A program made the translations under genes and the position numbers. Below the pieces are notes generated by a model that ran no database searches, was not told where the DNA came from, and saw nothing but the letters and a program-made list of their open reading frames with translations. A stretch of 64,000 nt of DNA from Gammaproteobacteria bacterium (GTDB lineage: Bacteria; Pseudomonadota; Gammaproteobacteria; JAJDOJ01): contig JALSSO010000131.1 of assembly GCA_026984215.1 (NCBI GenBank), forward strand, positions 30,475 through 94,474, written 5' to 3'. Positions within the stretch are counted from its first letter, which is position 1, and each line of letters starts with the position of its first letter. Shown here in pieces: positions 9,806 to 21,193 of the stretch.

Positions 9806-11311
9806 CTATAGCTTGGAAACAGTCACGTGTTGGATGAGTTGGTCGATGCTCGGCCCCATCACGTCCAGCAACGGCCCCGGATACAATCCCAGGGCGAGTA
9901 CCGCCACGGCCAGTGCGCCGAGCACGACGAACTCACGGGCGTTCAGGTCCTGCAGCGCCGCCACCTGCTCGTTGGCCACCTTTCCGAAGATCACGCGCTT
10001 GACCAGCCACAGCGAGTAGGCCGCCCCGAGGATCAAAGTCGTCGCCGCCAGCAGCGCGATCCAGAAATCGGCGTGCAGGGCCGACAGGATCACCATGAAC
10101 TCCCCCACGAAGCCGGATGTGCCGGGCAGCCCCGAATTGGCCAGGGCGAACAGTACGAAGAAACTGGCGAACACCGGCATGGTGTTGACCACACCGCCAT
10201 AGGCGGCGATTTCGCGGCTGTGCACCCGGTCGTAGAGCACGCCCACACACAGGAACAACGCCCCGGAAATGAAACCGTGGGAGACCATCTGAACCATGCC
10301 CCCCTGCATGCCGAGCGCGGCGCCCACGGTGCCGCCGGTGGCCTGGAGGATCGCAAAGATCAGGAACACGCCCAGGGTGGTGAACCCCATGTGGGCGATC
10401 GAAGAATAGGCGATGAGCTTCTTCATGTCCTGCTGGACCAGAGCCACGAAGCCGATGTACACCACCGCCACCAGGGACATCAACACGATGAGCCAGGTCA
10501 GTTCGGCGCTGGCGTCGGGCGTGATGGGCAGGCTGAAGCGTAGAAAGCCATAGCCGCCGATCTTCAGCATGATGGCCGCGAGGATCACCGAGCCCCCCGT
10601 TGGCGCCTCCACGTGGGCGTCCGGCAGCCAGGTGTGCACCGGCCACATGGGCACCTTGATGGCGAAAGCCCCCAGGAAGGCCAGGAAGATCAAGATCTGC
10701 TCGGTGAGCCCCAGGCGCAGCTCTTGGTAGTCGAGAATGGAGAAACTGCCCGACTGGGAATACATGTAGAGCAGCGAGACCAGCATGAACACCGAGCCGA
10801 AGAAGGTGTAGAGAAAGAACTTGAGCGTCGCATACACGCGTCGCGGACCGCCCCAAACCCCGATGATGAGAAACATCGGGATCAACATGGCCTCGAAGAA
10901 CACGTAGAACAGTACCGCATCCAGGGCCGCGAACACCCCGTTCATGAACCCTTCCAGGATCAAGAAGGCCGCCATGTACTGGGCCACGCGATACTGGATG
11001 ACCTCCCAGCCGGCGATCACCACCAGCACGGTCGTGAAGGTGGTCAGCAGGATCAGCGGCATGGAAATGCCATCCACACCCAGGTGGTAGTTCACGTTGA
11101 AGGCGCCGATCCACGGATGGAACTCCGTGAACTGCATCTCAGCCGTGCCGCGCTCGAACCCCGTCCACAATGGGATGCTCAGCAAGAGTGTGGCCACCGC
11201 CACACCCAGGGCGATCCGCTTGGCGCCGGGGCCGTCCCCGGCGGCGAGCACGCACAACCCCCCTACTATGGGGACCCAGATCAGCAGGCTCAACAACGGC
11301 CAGTCAACCAT
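9806..11311 (-). CDS. nuoM: NADH-quinone oxidoreductase subunit M
   Basis: 501 residues, about 14 membrane helices, one of the proton-translocating antiporter-like subunits. Family motifs are FAIKVPMWPVHTWLPDAHVEAPTGGS and DMKKLIAYSSIAHMGF. The E and K residues of the conserved helices (GWEVIQYRVAQYMA, FEAMLIPMFLIIG) are present. It lies between nuoL (20 bp) and nuoN (12 bp) and is clearly co-transcribed. Confidence 0.97.
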   Translation of the reverse strand: MVDWPLLSLLIWVPIVGGLCVLAAGDGPGAKRIALGVAVATLLLSIPLWTGFERGTAEMQFTEFHPWIGAFNVNYHLGVDGISMPLILLTTFTTVLVVIAGWEVIQYRVAQYMAAFLILEGFMNGVFAALDAVLFYVFFEAMLIPMFLIIGVWGGPRRVYATLKFFLYTFFGSVFMLVSLLYMYSQSGSFSILDYQELRLGLTEQILIFLAFLGAFAIKVPMWPVHTWLPDAHVEAPTGGSVILAAIMLKIGGYGFLRFSLPITPDASAELTWLIVLMSLVAVVYIGFVALVQQDMKKLIAYSSIAHMGFTTLGVFLIFAILQATGGTVGAALGMQGGMVQMVSHGFISGALFLCVGVLYDRVHSREIAAYGGVVNTMPVFASFFVLFALANSGLPGTSGFVGEFMVILSALHADFWIALLAATTLILGAAYSLWLVKRVIFGKVANEQVAALQDLNAREFVVLGALAVAVLALGLYPGPLLDVMGPSIDQLIQHVTVSKL

Positions 11312-11331
11312 GACTCACTCCTCGAGAAACA

Positions 11332-13284
11332 CTATGCCGCGTAGAGATACCGGGCCAGCAGCAGGATCAGCCCGATGATCATGGCGAAGGCATAGTGATA
11401 GAGGTATCCGGTCTGCATCCCGCGCACCCGGGCGGCCACCCAGCCCACGGTACGGGCCGCTCCGTTGACCAGCAGGCCGTCGATGAGTCTGGCGTCGCCC
11501 CACTGCCACAGGAACCGCCCCACCCGACGCGCCCCTCCGGCGAACAGGAACAGATACAGCTCGTCGAACCCGTACTTGCGCTCCAGCACCACGTACACCG
11601 GCCGCAGGGTAAGCCTGGCCGCCTCGGCCAGCTCCGGACGCCAGTGGAAAAACACCCAGGCGGTGGCGATGCCGGCCAGGGCCAGCCAGAACGGAGGCGC
11701 CATCATGCCGTGCAGCATGAAACCCCAGACCCCGTGGTATTCCCTGGCCAGCTCGCCCAACACGTCGTGCGCCTCGTGCACCACGATGGCTCCGCCGAAG
11801 TAGTCGCCGAAGGCCACCCAGCCCACCAGGTAACCGGAAATCACCGAGGGGATCGCCAGCAGCACCAACGGGACGGTGACCACCTTGGGCGACTCGTGCA
11901 GATGCTCGCGGGTATGGGCGTCCATCCGCGGCTCGCCGAAGAAGACCAGGAACAGCAACCGGAAGGTATACAGTGCGGTGACGAACACCGAGAGGAGCAC
12001 CAACCAGTAGGCCAGTCCCGCCCCAGGGGCTTCGGACAGATGGATGGCCTCGATGATGGTGTCCTTGGAGAAGAACCCGGCCAGGCCAGGAATCCCGGCC
12101 AGGGCCAACGAACCCACCACCGAGGTCCAGAAGGTGATGGGCATGTAGCGCCGCAGGCCGCCCATCTTGCGCATGTCCTGCTCGTGATGCAGGGCGATGA
12201 TGACCGACCCCGCGGCCAGGAAGAGCAGGGCCTTGAAGAAGGCATGGGTCATCAGGTGGAAAATCCCCGCCGCGTAGGCCGACGCGCCCAGGGCGGCGGT
12301 CATGTAACCGAGCTGCGAGAGCGTCGAATAGGCGATCACGCGCTTGATGTCGTTCTGCACCACGCCCACCAGGCCCATGAAGAAGGCCGTCAGCGCGCCG
12401 ATCACCAACACCACCCCCAGCGCCACCTCGCTGTACTCGAACAGCGGCGACATGCGCGCCACCATGAAAACGCCCGCGGTGACCATGGTCGCCGCGTGGA
12501 TCAGGGCCGAGATGGGCGTGGGGCCTTCCATGGAGTCCGGCAGCCACACGTGCAGCGGCATCTGGGCCGATTTACCCATGGCGCCCACGAACAGGAGTAG
12601 ACAGATCACCGTGATCAGCGACCACTCCCGACCGGCGAAGATGGAGATCGTCTCGCCGGCCAGCCGATCGGCCTGTCCGAACACCGTGGCATAGTCCAGA
12701 CTGTGGGTGGCCATGACGATGGCGGCGATACCCAGGATGAACCCGAAATCCCCCACCCGGTTGACCAGAAAGGCCTTCAGGTTGGCGAAGATCGCACTCT
12801 CGCGGGTGTACCAGAAGCCGATGAGCAGATAAGACACCAGGCCGACCGCCTCCCAGCCGAAGAAGAGCTGGAGGAAGTTGTTGGACATCACCAGCATCAG
12901 CATGGAGAAGGTGAACAGCGCGATATAGCTGAAGAAACGCTGGTAGCCCGGATCGTCGTGCATATAGCCGATGGTGTAGATGTGCACCATCAACGAGACG
13001 AAGGTCACCACCACCAGCATCAGCGCGGTCAGGTTGTCGATCAGAAAACCCACCTCCATGCGCAGACCTTCGCTCACGCCCCAGGTGTAGACCGCCGCGT
13101 TGTGGACGGACGCCCCGTCCAACACATGGTGCTTGAACACCACCAGCGACAAGGCGAAGGCCACCGCCACCCCCAGGATGGTGACCGTGTGCGCACCGCG
13201 CCGACCGATGGCCTTGCCGAACAACCCGGCGACGATGGCCCCGGCCAGCGGCGCGAGCGGGATGGCGAGATAGACGTTTTCCAT
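11332..13284 (-). CDS. nuoL: NADH-quinone oxidoreductase subunit L
   Basis: 650 residues, somewhat longer than E. coli NuoL (613). It is the distal antiporter-like subunit with the long lateral helix at its C-terminus. The motifs GAMGKSAQMPLHVWLPDSMEGPTPIS and DIKRVIAYSTLSQLGYM are visible, as is the conserved glutamate in FFGWEAVGLVSYLLIGFW. Spacing to nuoK is 4 bp. The C-terminal third (residues ~500-650) has long amphipathic stretches consistent with the lateral helix and its last membrane segment. Confidence 0.97.
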   Translation of the reverse strand: MENVYLAIPLAPLAGAIVAGLFGKAIGRRGAHTVTILGVAVAFALSLVVFKHHVLDGASVHNAAVYTWGVSEGLRMEVGFLIDNLTALMLVVVTFVSLMVHIYTIGYMHDDPGYQRFFSYIALFTFSMLMLVMSNNFLQLFFGWEAVGLVSYLLIGFWYTRESAIFANLKAFLVNRVGDFGFILGIAAIVMATHSLDYATVFGQADRLAGETISIFAGREWSLITVICLLLFVGAMGKSAQMPLHVWLPDSMEGPTPISALIHAATMVTAGVFMVARMSPLFEYSEVALGVVLVIGALTAFFMGLVGVVQNDIKRVIAYSTLSQLGYMTAALGASAYAAGIFHLMTHAFFKALLFLAAGSVIIALHHEQDMRKMGGLRRYMPITFWTSVVGSLALAGIPGLAGFFSKDTIIEAIHLSEAPGAGLAYWLVLLSVFVTALYTFRLLFLVFFGEPRMDAHTREHLHESPKVVTVPLVLLAIPSVISGYLVGWVAFGDYFGGAIVVHEAHDVLGELAREYHGVWGFMLHGMMAPPFWLALAGIATAWVFFHWRPELAEAARLTLRPVYVVLERKYGFDELYLFLFAGGARRVGRFLWQWGDARLIDGLLVNGAARTVGWVAARVRGMQTGYLYHYAFAMIIGLILLLARYLYAA

Positions 13285-13288
13285 TGGG

Positions 13289-13594
13289 TCAGCCCTTGAG
13301 CGAATCCAGGTCGTCCACGTTGATGGAGCGCCGGTTGCGGAACAGGACCACCAGGATCGCCAGCCCGATGGCCGCCTCGGCAGCCGCCACCGTCAGGATG
13401 AAGAACACGAAGACCTGGCCGGCCATGTCGCCGAGCTGGTGTGAGAAGGCGATGAAATTGGTGTTCACCGCCAGCAACATCAACTCGATGCACATGAGCA
13501 GCACGATCAGATTCTTGCGGTTGAGGAAGATGCCCGCCACGCTGAGCGCGAACAGGATCGCGCCGAAGACCAGATAGTGCTCCAGGGGAATCAT
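13289..13594 (-). CDS. nuoK: NADH-quinone oxidoreductase subunit K
   Basis: 101 residues, three membrane helices. The two conserved membrane glutamates of NuoK are in [13 protein letters not shown] and in [12 protein letters not shown]. The start is [19 protein letters not shown], standard for the family. The gene start overlaps the nuoJ stop by 4 bp (ATGA), which suggests translational coupling. Confidence 0.97.
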   Translation of the reverse strand: MIPLEHYLVFGAILFALSVAGIFLNRKNLIVLLMCIELMLLAVNTNFIAFSHQLGDMAGQVFVFFILTVAAAEAAIGLAILVVLFRNRRSINVDDLDSLKG

Positions 13595-14181
13595 GACTCA
13601 CTCTTCATCTTGACCAACCGCACGCGCTCGGCGCGCCGCACGCGGATCTGCTCGGCCGGGTTCAAATACTTGGTGTCGGGCCGCCGGCGCAGGGTGAGCG
13701 CGATGGCGGCGATGATGGACACCAGCAGGATCGCCGCGGCGATCTCGAAGGGATACAGATACTGGGTGTACAACGCCTCGCCCAGCGCCTGAGTGTTGCT
13801 GTAGCCGGCCGCAGCCGGTGCCGGAGGCGCCACGTCCGGCGCACGGCTCAGCACGTACAGCACGAGCTCGGCGCCCATGATCAGGGCCACCACCAGTCCA
13901 AACGGCAGATAGCGCGCGAACCCCTCGCGCATGCGCGCGATGTTGATGTCCAGCATCATCACCACGAACAGGAACAACACCATCACCGCCCCCACATAGA
14001 CCAGCACGAGGGTGATCCCGAGAAATTCCGCTTCGGCCAGCAGCCACAGCGCCGCCGTGGAGAAGAAGGTCAGCACCAGGCTCAGCACGGCGTGCACCGG
14101 ATTGCGCAGCGTGATGACCGCCGCGGCCGAGAGCACCGCCACGGCGGCGAACACGAAGAAGACGAATTGCGTGAAACTCAT
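13591..14181 (-). CDS. nuoJ: NADH-quinone oxidoreductase subunit J
   Basis: 196 residues with five predicted membrane helices. The conserved helix-3 region [23 protein letters not shown] is clear and contains the pi-bulge segment found in NuoJ. The C-terminus is a basic cytoplasmic tail ([15 protein letters not shown]). It sits between nuoI (31 bp) and nuoK (4 bp overlap). Confidence 0.96.
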   Translation of the reverse strand: MSFTQFVFFVFAAVAVLSAAAVITLRNPVHAVLSLVLTFFSTAALWLLAEAEFLGITLVLVYVGAVMVLFLFVVMMLDINIARMREGFARYLPFGLVVALIMGAELVLYVLSRAPDVAPPAPAAAGYSNTQALGEALYTQYLYPFEIAAAILLVSIIAAIALTLRRRPDTKYLNPAEQIRVRRAERVRLVKMKSES

Positions 14182-14212
14182 GAACCCCCCGGTTTCCCCC
14201 CGTGAGCGCCCC

Positions 14213-14704
14213 TCAGCGGTACGGCGCGTCGGCGGCCTTGGCCGCGGCGATCTGGGCCTCGTACCGGTCGCCGATGGCCAGCAGCTTTTCCTTGGTCATG
14301 ATCTGCTCGCCCCGGCGCTCGAAATGGTACTCGTAGATTTGCGTCTCCACGATGGAGTCCACGGGGCAGGCCTCCTCGCAGAACCCGCAATAGATGCACT
14401 TGAACAGATCGATGTCATAGCGCGTGGTGCGCCGCGTGCCGTCGGCCCGCTCCTCCGATTCGATGGTGATGGCCAGGGCCGGACACACGGCCTCACAGAG
14501 CTTGCAGGCGATGCAGCGCTCCTCGCCGTTGGGATATCGGCGCAGGGCATGCAGCCCACGGAAGCGGGGCGAGATGGGCGCCTTCTCCTCCGGGTACTGC
14601 ACCGTGAACTTGCGCGTGAACAGGCGGTGGCCCGTGACCCGCAGCCCCCGGAACAGCTCCAACAGCATGAAGGTCTGAAAGAAGTTTTTGATCGGTGCGA
14701 GCAT
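14213..14704 (-). CDS. nuoI: NADH-quinone oxidoreductase subunit I
   Basis: A protein of 163 residues carrying two [4Fe-4S] clusters (N6a and N6b) bound by [12 protein letters not shown] and [12 protein letters not shown]. The N-terminal amphipathic segment ([20 protein letters not shown]) packs on the membrane arm in known structures. The start ATG at 14704 was chosen because a codon-by-codon match to NuoI begins there; the frame stays open further upstream without similarity. Confidence 0.97.
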   Translation of the reverse strand: MLAPIKNFFQTFMLLELFRGLRVTGHRLFTRKFTVQYPEEKAPISPRFRGLHALRRYPNGEERCIACKLCEAVCPALAITIESEERADGTRRTTRYDIDLFKCIYCGFCEEACPVDSIVETQIYEYHFERRGEQIMTKEKLLAIGDRYEAQIAAAKAADAPYR

Positions 14705-14715
14705 GCGGCACCTCC

Positions 14716-15768
14716 TCAGGCGAACCAGGGTTCGAGCTTGAGCGCCACGGCGACCCCTTCCAAGAAGATCCACACCAGGGTCACGGGGATGAACACCTTC
14801 CACCCCAGGCGCATGATCTGATCATAGCGGTAACGGGGAAAGGTGGCACGGAACCACAGGAAGCAGAACAGGAAGAACGAGGTCTTGAGCAGGAACCAGT
14901 GCAGCCCGTCACCCAGCACCACCCCCACCACCGGCCATTCGGCCCAGGCGGACGGAAACGGCGACAGCCACCCGCCCCAGAACATGAGCGCCGTCAGGGC
15001 CGAGATCAGGATCATGTTGGCGTACTCGGCCAGGAAGAACACCGCAAACGCCATGCCCGAGTACTCCACATGGAAGCCGGCCACGATCTCGGATTCCCCC
15101 TCGGCCACGTCGAAGGGCGCCCGGTTGGTCTCGGCCACCCCCGAGATGAAATAGACCCCGAAGATGGGCAGCAACGGCAGCCAGTACCAGTGCAGCAGTC
15201 CGCCGGTCTGACCGCGCACGATGTCGCCCAGGTTCAGGCTGCCCGCCGCCATCAGCACACACACCAGGGCAAAGCCCATGGCGATCTCGTAGGCGACGAT
15301 CTGGGCGGCCGAGCGCATGGCGCCCAGCAGGGCGTATTTGGAGTTGGAGGCCCAGCCGGCGATGATCACGCCATAGACCCCCACCGAGGTGAGCGCCAGC
15401 ACGTACAGCAGGCCCGCGTCCACGTCGGCCAGCACCCAGCCGTCGTTGAACGGGATCACCGCCCAGGCCGCCAGCGAAGGCCCCAGGCTCAGAACGGGCG
15501 CGATGAAGAACAGATACCGGTCCGACTGGGTGGGAACCACCACCTCTTTGAACAGGAGCTTGAGGGCATCGGCGATGGGTTGCAACCAACCCTTGGGGCC
15601 CACCCGGTTCGGCCCCAAGCGGACCTGCATGTAACCGATGATCTTGCGTTCGGCGAAGGTCGTGTAGGCCACCGCGGTCATCAGCGGGACCAGGATCACC
15701 ACGATCTTGAGCAAGATCACGACGACCGTGCGCAGATCCTCCGGCAGGCTCGTCCACAGCTCCATCAT
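14716..15768 (-). CDS. nuoH: NADH-quinone oxidoreductase subunit H
   Basis: 350 residues, eight membrane helices, forming much of the quinone-binding pocket. Signatures are [20 protein letters not shown], the acidic loop [21 protein letters not shown], and [19 protein letters not shown]. Two consecutive ATG codons are possible starts (15768 or 15765); the first overlaps the nuoG stop by one base. The frame is open far upstream inside nuoG without meaning. Confidence 0.97.
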   Translation of the reverse strand: MMELWTSLPEDLRTVVVILLKIVVILVPLMTAVAYTTFAERKIIGYMQVRLGPNRVGPKGWLQPIADALKLLFKEVVVPTQSDRYLFFIAPVLSLGPSLAAWAVIPFNDGWVLADVDAGLLYVLALTSVGVYGVIIAGWASNSKYALLGAMRSAAQIVAYEIAMGFALVCVLMAAGSLNLGDIVRGQTGGLLHWYWLPLLPIFGVYFISGVAETNRAPFDVAEGESEIVAGFHVEYSGMAFAVFFLAEYANMILISALTALMFWGGWLSPFPSAWAEWPVVGVVLGDGLHWFLLKTSFFLFCFLWFRATFPRYRYDQIMRLGWKVFIPVTLVWIFLEGVAVALKLEPWFA

Positions 15769-18134
15769 CAGCCCGCCTCCACTTGGACGTTGCCGAAACC
15801 GGGGCCCAGCGCCTCCACACCGGGCACCGCCACGGGGATCCATACACAACCGCGTGGCACCGCCGCATCCCGCACCAGCGGCAGACGGGCGCGCCCCTCC
15901 CCCTGGGTCACCACCACCCACTCGGCCTCGGCCAGTCCGCGGGCGCCTGCCTCCTCCGGATGCATCCGCGCCTCGGCGCGGCCGGCGATCGCCGTGGCCT
16001 GCAAGGGAGCCGCCCGGCGCACCAGCGCATCCCCTGAATACGGCGGCACGCCACCGGCCCGCTGCAACCCCTCGCCCCAACCACCGGCCGCGGGCGAGGC
16101 CTCCGCCAGCGGCGCGTTGTCCAGCGTGAGATCTTCGGGCACGCACGACTTGAGCTCGTCTAGCACCTGCGCGCTGCTGCGCTGCTCGAAGCCCTCGAGC
16201 CCCAGGCGATTGGCCAGCACACGCAGGATCTTCCAGCCGGGACGGGCCTCGCCCGGCGGCGGCACCACCCCCCGGAAGGACTGCCAGCGGCCCTCGTAGC
16301 TCACGTAGGTCCCCGAGGTCTCGGCGAACTGCGCCGCCGGAAGCACCACGTCCGCGCAGCCCAGCAGTTCGTCGGTGACGAATCCGGTGACGGCCACCAC
16401 GCAGCCGGCTTGTTCCAGCGTGCGCAGCCCCGCCGCGCCGGCCGCCGCATCCAGGGCCGGTTCCACTCCGAACAGCACATAACCGTCCAGCGGGTCGGTC
16501 AGCTGCGCAAGCGCGTTGCGGCCGGGCGCTTCCACCCGCTCGCCCATCCGCCCCCGATGGGGCACGCATCCCGCCAGCCACAAACCGGCCGCGTTGGCCC
16601 CCTCGGGCAGGAACCCGAGTCGGACTCCGGTACGCTCGGCCAGGGTGGCGGCCAGGAGCCGCAGGCGGCCGTACTCCGGATGCTGCATGGCCAGCGCCCC
16701 CAGCAACACCATGCCCGAGTCGGCCTGCCGCAACGCCTCGGCCACCGCCACATCCTGCTCGTCGGGCTCGGCCCCGCGCACCAGCCCCGCCACCGCCGCC
16801 GGCACCTCGGCACCCTCGCCGGCCACCGCCACCAGGCGCGCCAGGCGCGCGGCCATCTGCGCGGGCGGCACCACGATCCGAGGCCGCACCGCGCACAGCC
16901 AGTCGAACGCCAACGGGTTCAGCCCCATCAGGCGGCCGCCCCCCCGCACCATCTTGCGCAGGCGGTGGGCCAGCAGCGGCTGTTCGGCGCGCAAGTCGCT
17001 GCCCACCACCAGCGCGGCATCCAGCGCCTCCAGGGCCGCCACGTCACAGCCCAGCCACGGAAACAGAGGATCGGCCGCCTCGGCCGAGAAATCGGTCTGG
17101 CGCAGGCGGTGATCGATGTGCGGTGAACCCAGGGCACGGGCCAGCTTCTGGAACAGCCAGGCCTCCTCGGTGGTGGCGTTGGGCGAGATGAGGAACCCGA
17201 CCCGCTCCGCATCCAGCGTGCCCAGACCCTCGGCGGCCCGTTCCAGGGCCGTCTCCCAGGAAACCTCCCGCCACGCGCCCTTGTCCTTGACCATGGGGGC
17301 ACGGGCCCGGTCCGGCGCGGTCAGCCCCGCGTAGGAGAAGCGGTCACGATCGGAGAGCCAGGTCTCGTTGACCGCTTCGTTGCGGCGCGGCACCACCCGG
17401 ATGACCCGGCCGCGCAGCGCATGCACGAACACGTTGGAGCCCAGACCGTCGTGCGGCGCGACGGACGGGTGTTGGGCAAGCTCCCAGGCCCGGTACTGCA
17501 TGCGCGATGGCTTGGCGGTGAGCGCGCCCACCGGACAGAGGTCGATGATGTTCCCGGAAAGCTCCGAGTGGAGTTCATGGACCACATGGGTGGTGATGCG
17601 CATGAACTCTCCGCGTCCGGTGGCGCCCAGCTCCCGGAGATTGGCGATCTCCTCGCCGAAACGCACGCAGCGGGTGCAATGGATGCAGCGGGTCATCTCG
17701 GTGGCCACCAAGGGGCCCAGATCCGGGTCCGGCACCGCGCGCTTGGCCTCCGTGTAACGCGACACGCCCGCCCCATAGCCCAGGGACACGTCCTGCAGCT
17801 CGCACTCGCCCCCCTGATCGCAGACCGGGCAATCCAATGGATGGTTGATGAGCAGAAACTCCATGGTGGCCCGCTGCGCCGCGCGGGCCTTGTCCGAGCG
17901 GGTGAACACCTTCATGCCCTCGGTGACCGGCGTGGCGCAGGCCGGCATCGGCTTGGGCGCGCGCTCGACCTCCACCAGGCACATGCGGCAGTTGGCGGCC
18001 ACCGACAGCTTCTCGTGATAACAGAAGCGCGGCACGTGGATGCCGTGGGCGTCGGTCACCTCGATCAGCATGGCCCCCTTGGGCGCCTGATAGGTGACCC
18101 CGTCGATCTCGATCGTGACCAGCTCCTCGCTCAT
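15768..18134 (-). CDS. nuoG: NADH-quinone oxidoreductase subunit G
   Basis: 788 residues. The N-terminal ferredoxin-like part binds a [2Fe-2S] cluster ([23 protein letters not shown] then CATPV), followed by a HxxxCxxCxxxxxC cluster site ([18 protein letters not shown]) and a [4Fe-4S] site ([14 protein letters not shown]). The remainder is a molybdopterin-oxidoreductase-like domain that has lost its cofactor in this family. Start ATG 18134 lies 5 bp after nuoF. The C-terminal domain is less conserved and is rich in Ala and Gly. Confidence 0.96.
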   Translation of the reverse strand: MSEELVTIEIDGVTYQAPKGAMLIEVTDAHGIHVPRFCYHEKLSVAANCRMCLVEVERAPKPMPACATPVTEGMKVFTRSDKARAAQRATMEFLLINHPLDCPVCDQGGECELQDVSLGYGAGVSRYTEAKRAVPDPDLGPLVATEMTRCIHCTRCVRFGEEIANLRELGATGRGEFMRITTHVVHELHSELSGNIIDLCPVGALTAKPSRMQYRAWELAQHPSVAPHDGLGSNVFVHALRGRVIRVVPRRNEAVNETWLSDRDRFSYAGLTAPDRARAPMVKDKGAWREVSWETALERAAEGLGTLDAERVGFLISPNATTEEAWLFQKLARALGSPHIDHRLRQTDFSAEAADPLFPWLGCDVAALEALDAALVVGSDLRAEQPLLAHRLRKMVRGGGRLMGLNPLAFDWLCAVRPRIVVPPAQMAARLARLVAVAGEGAEVPAAVAGLVRGAEPDEQDVAVAEALRQADSGMVLLGALAMQHPEYGRLRLLAATLAERTGVRLGFLPEGANAAGLWLAGCVPHRGRMGERVEAPGRNALAQLTDPLDGYVLFGVEPALDAAAGAAGLRTLEQAGCVVAVTGFVTDELLGCADVVLPAAQFAETSGTYVSYEGRWQSFRGVVPPPGEARPGWKILRVLANRLGLEGFEQRSSAQVLDELKSCVPEDLTLDNAPLAEASPAAGGWGEGLQRAGGVPPYSGDALVRRAAPLQATAIAGRAEARMHPEEAGARGLAEAEWVVVTQGEGRARLPLVRDAAVPRGCVWIPVAVPGVEALGPGFGNVQVEAG

Positions 18135-18139
18135 GGGTC

Positions 18140-19429
18140 TCAGGCCGCCTCCCGCGCACCCTCGACGAGGCTGCGCCCGTGTTCGATGTAGTACTGGAAC
18201 TCGTGGCGGAAGTGCTTGATGAAGCTCCACACGGGCATGGCCGCCGCGTCCCCCAACGCGCAGATGGTGCGTCCCTCGATGGCGTGGGCCACGTCCTCCA
18301 GCTTCTCCAGGTCCTCGGGTCGGCCCTTGCCCTCCACGATCCGGGTGAGCATGCGGTACAACCAGCCCGTTCCCTCACGGCAAGGGGTGCACTGCCCGCA
18401 GGACTCGGAGAAATAGAACCGCGAGATGCGCCGCAGGGCCTGGACCATGTCCGTGGTCTCGTCCATGACGATCACCGCCCCGGAGCCGAGCATCGAGCCG
18501 GCCTTGGCCATGGAGTCGTAGTCCATGGTGCATTCCCGGATGATCTCCGCGGGCAGCACCGGCACCGAGGAACCGCCCGGAATCACCGCCTTGAGCTCGC
18601 GGCCCTTCCACACGCCTCCGGCCAGGTCCAGCAGATCGTTGAACGGAATGCCCAGCCCCACCTCGAAGTTGCCGGGCCGCTCCACGTGGCCCGAGACCGA
18701 AAAGCACTTGGTGCCGCCGGCATTGGGCACGCCCAGGTCCGCGAACCATTGAGCCCCGTTGCGGATGATCGCGGGCACCGAGGCCAGCGACTCGGTGTTG
18801 TTGATGGTGGTGGGCTTGCCGTACAGGCCGAAATTGGCCGGAAACGGCGGTTTGAAACGCGGCTGGCCCTTCTTGCCTTCCAGGGATTCCAAAAGCGCCG
18901 TCTCCTCGCCGCAGATGTAGGCGCCGGCCCCCAGCGTGGGATAGAGATCGAAGTCCACGCCCGAACCCAGGATGTCCCGGCCCAGAAAGCCGTGCTCGTA
19001 GGCCTCGCGCACGGCCTGGCTGAATCGCCGGTAGGGCTCGTCCAGGAACTCGCCGCGCATGTAGTTGTAGCCCACCGTGGCGCCGATGGCGTAACCGGCG
19101 ATGGCCATACCCTCGACCAGGGCGTGCGGGTTGAAGCGCAGGATGTCCCGGTCCTTGCAAGTGCCGGGTTCGGATTCGTCCGAGTTGCAGACGATGTATT
19201 TCTGCCCGGGGGCATTGCGCGGCATGAAGCTCCACTTGAGCCCGGTGGGGAAGCCGGCCCCGCCGCGGCCGCGCAACCCCGAGGCCTTGACCTCCTCGAT
19301 CACGTCCTCGGGCGGGATGCGCTCCTCGAGGATCCTGCGCCAGGCCTGGTATCCGCCCAGCTTGACGTAGGTCTCGTAACTCCAGGGCTCGTCATGGCCC
19401 AGGGTCGCGTAGCAGACTTCGTTGGCCAC
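18140..19429 (-). CDS. nuoF: NADH-quinone oxidoreductase subunit F
   Basis: A protein of 429 residues that oxidises NADH with FMN. The FMN/NADH-binding stretch [20 protein letters not shown] and the motif [21 protein letters not shown] are present. The N3 [4Fe-4S] ligands lie in [16 protein letters not shown] with a further Cys in the later [13 protein letters not shown] segment. Together with NuoE and NuoG it forms the electron-input module. It starts 4 bp after nuoE. Confidence 0.97.
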   Translation of the reverse strand: MANEVCYATLGHDEPWSYETYVKLGGYQAWRRILEERIPPEDVIEEVKASGLRGRGGAGFPTGLKWSFMPRNAPGQKYIVCNSDESEPGTCKDRDILRFNPHALVEGMAIAGYAIGATVGYNYMRGEFLDEPYRRFSQAVREAYEHGFLGRDILGSGVDFDLYPTLGAGAYICGEETALLESLEGKKGQPRFKPPFPANFGLYGKPTTINNTESLASVPAIIRNGAQWFADLGVPNAGGTKCFSVSGHVERPGNFEVGLGIPFNDLLDLAGGVWKGRELKAVIPGGSSVPVLPAEIIRECTMDYDSMAKAGSMLGSGAVIVMDETTDMVQALRRISRFYFSESCGQCTPCREGTGWLYRMLTRIVEGKGRPEDLEKLEDVAHAIEGRTICALGDAAAMPVWSFIKHFRHEFQYYIEHGRSLVEGAREAA

Positions 19430-19433
19430 GGGT

Positions 19434-19943
19434 TCAGTCCAGTTGATCGAGGATCTCGTCCACTTTCTCGGGGGTGAGATGCTCGTGGTAGACGTGATCG
19501 ACCTGCATCATGGGCGCACCGCAACAGGCGGCCAGACACTCCTCCTCGCGCTTGAGGTGAAATTTGCCGTCCGGGGTGGACTCACCCAGCTTCACGCCGA
19601 GGCGCTTCTCCAGGTGGGCCACGATCTCTCCGGCCCCGCGCAGCCAACACGAGATGTTGGTGCACACGGCGATCTCGTGGCGCCCCACCGGCTTCAGGTG
19701 GAACATGGAATAGAAGCTGGCCACCTCGTAGACGGCGATCCGGGGCATACCCAGATACTCCGCCACGGCATCCATCTGCGCTTGCGGCAGCCAGCCGCGT
19801 TCGTGTTGCACCGCGCGCAACGCGGCGAGCACCGCCGACTGCTTCCGATCCTCCGGGTAACGGGCGAGCCACGCGTCGATCTCGGCCCGCACGTGGTCCG
19901 ACAGGACCGCTTCCTCGGCCATGGCCTCGTTTTCCGTGTTCAC
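19434..19943 (-). CDS. nuoE: NADH-quinone oxidoreductase subunit E
   Basis: A thioredoxin-fold subunit holding the N1a [2Fe-2S] cluster through [10 protein letters not shown] and [11 protein letters not shown] prefer GTG 19943 as start (169 residues) because it overlaps the nuoD stop as GTGA and has GGGGAG 8 bases upstream. ATG 19922 (162 residues) is the alternative and fits the family start ([23 protein letters not shown]) as well. Confidence 0.95.
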   Translation of the reverse strand: MNTENEAMAEEAVLSDHVRAEIDAWLARYPEDRKQSAVLAALRAVQHERGWLPQAQMDAVAEYLGMPRIAVYEVASFYSMFHLKPVGRHEIAVCTNISCWLRGAGEIVAHLEKRLGVKLGESTPDGKFHLKREEECLAACCGAPMMQVDHVYHEHLTPEKVDEILDQLD

Positions 19944-21193
19944 CGGTCGATCTCCCCGAAGACGATGTCCTGCGTACCGATAATGGCCACCACGTCGGCC
20001 AACATGTGACCGCGCGCCATCTCGTCCAGCCCCTGCAGGTGCGCGAAGCCGGGGGCGCGCACCTTCAGCCGGTAGGGTTTGTTCCCCCCGTCGGACACCA
20101 GGTACACGCCGAACTCGCCCTTGGGGTGTTCCACCGCTGCATAGACCTCGCCCTCGGGCACGCAGTAGCCCTCGGTGAACAGCTTGAAGTGATGGATCAG
20201 CGCCTCCATGTCGCGCTTCATCTCCTCGCGGCGGGGCGGGGCCACCTTGTTGTCTTCCAGCATCACCGGACCCGGATGGGCGCGCAGCCATTCCACGCAC
20301 TGACGGATGATGCGGTTGGACTGGCGCATCTCCTCGATGCGCACCAGATAGCGGTCGTAACAATCGCCGTTGACCCCCACCGGAACGTCGAAGTCCAGCT
20401 GGTCGTAGACCTCGTAGGGCTGCTTGCGGCGCAGGTCCCACTCGATGCCGGAACCGCGCAGCATGGGCCCACTGAAACCCATCTGCAGGGCACGCTCCGG
20501 CGACACCACGCCGATCCCCACCGTACGCTGCTTCCAGATGCGGTTCTCGGTGAGCAGGGCCTCGTACTCGTCCACACAGGCTGGGAAACGCTCGGTGAAC
20601 GCCCAGATGAAATCCAGGAGCGACCCCTGACGGTCGGCGTTGAGTTCCTCCAGATCCTTGGCGCTGCGGTACTTGGAAGGCTGGTACTGCGGCATCTCCT
20701 CGGGCAGGTCCCGATAGACTCCACCCGGACGGTAATAGGTGGCGTGCATACGCGCGCCCGAGACCGCCTCGTAGCAGTCCATCAGGTACTCCCGCTCGCG
20801 GAAGGCGTACAGGAACACCGTCATGGCGCCGATGTCCAGCGCGTGCGAGCCCAGCCACAGCAGATGGTTCAGGATGCGCGTGATCTCGTCGAACATCACC
20901 CGAATGTACTGGGCGCGGATCGGCGGGCGTATGCCGAGCAGCTTCTCGATGGCCAGCACATAGCCGTGCTCGTTGCACATCATCGAGACATAGTCGAGCC
21001 GGTCCATGTAGCCGATGGACTGGTTGTAGGGCTTGGACTCGGCCAGCTTCTCGGTGGCCCGGTGCAGGAGGCCGATATGCGGATCGGCGCGCTGGACCAC
21101 CTCACCGTCCATCTCCAGCACCAGGCGCAACACGCCGTGCGCGGCCGGATGTTGCGGGCCGAAATTGACCGTGTAGTTGCGGATCTCAGGCAT
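19940..21193 (-). CDS. nuoD: NADH-quinone oxidoreductase subunit D
   Basis: 417 residues, homologous to the large subunit of NiFe hydrogenases but without the metal site. It lines the quinone cavity together with NuoB. Motifs are [22 protein letters not shown] near the N-terminus, [18 protein letters not shown], and the C-terminal [18 protein letters not shown]. NuoC and NuoD are separate genes here, unlike the fused NuoCD of E. coli. The start overlaps nuoC by 8 bp. Confidence 0.97.
   Translation of the reverse strand: MPEIRNYTVNFGPQHPAAHGVLRLVLEMDGEVVQRADPHIGLLHRATEKLAESKPYNQSIGYMDRLDYVSMMCNEHGYVLAIEKLLGIRPPIRAQYIRVMFDEITRILNHLLWLGSHALDIGAMTVFLYAFREREYLMDCYEAVSGARMHATYYRPGGVYRDLPEEMPQYQPSKYRSAKDLEELNADRQGSLLDFIWAFTERFPACVDEYEALLTENRIWKQRTVGIGVVSPERALQMGFSGPMLRGSGIEWDLRRKQPYEVYDQLDFDVPVGVNGDCYDRYLVRIEEMRQSNRIIRQCVEWLRAHPGPVMLEDNKVAPPRREEMKRDMEALIHHFKLFTEGYCVPEGEVYAAVEHPKGEFGVYLVSDGGNKPYRLKVRAPGFAHLQGLDEMARGHMLADVVAIIGTQDIVFGEIDR

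Noticed and set aside
14695..16299. Plus-strand open frame of 534 codons over nuoI-nuoG
   Set aside because: Antisense to well-supported nuo genes, with His/Gln/Arg-rich composition typical of shadows.
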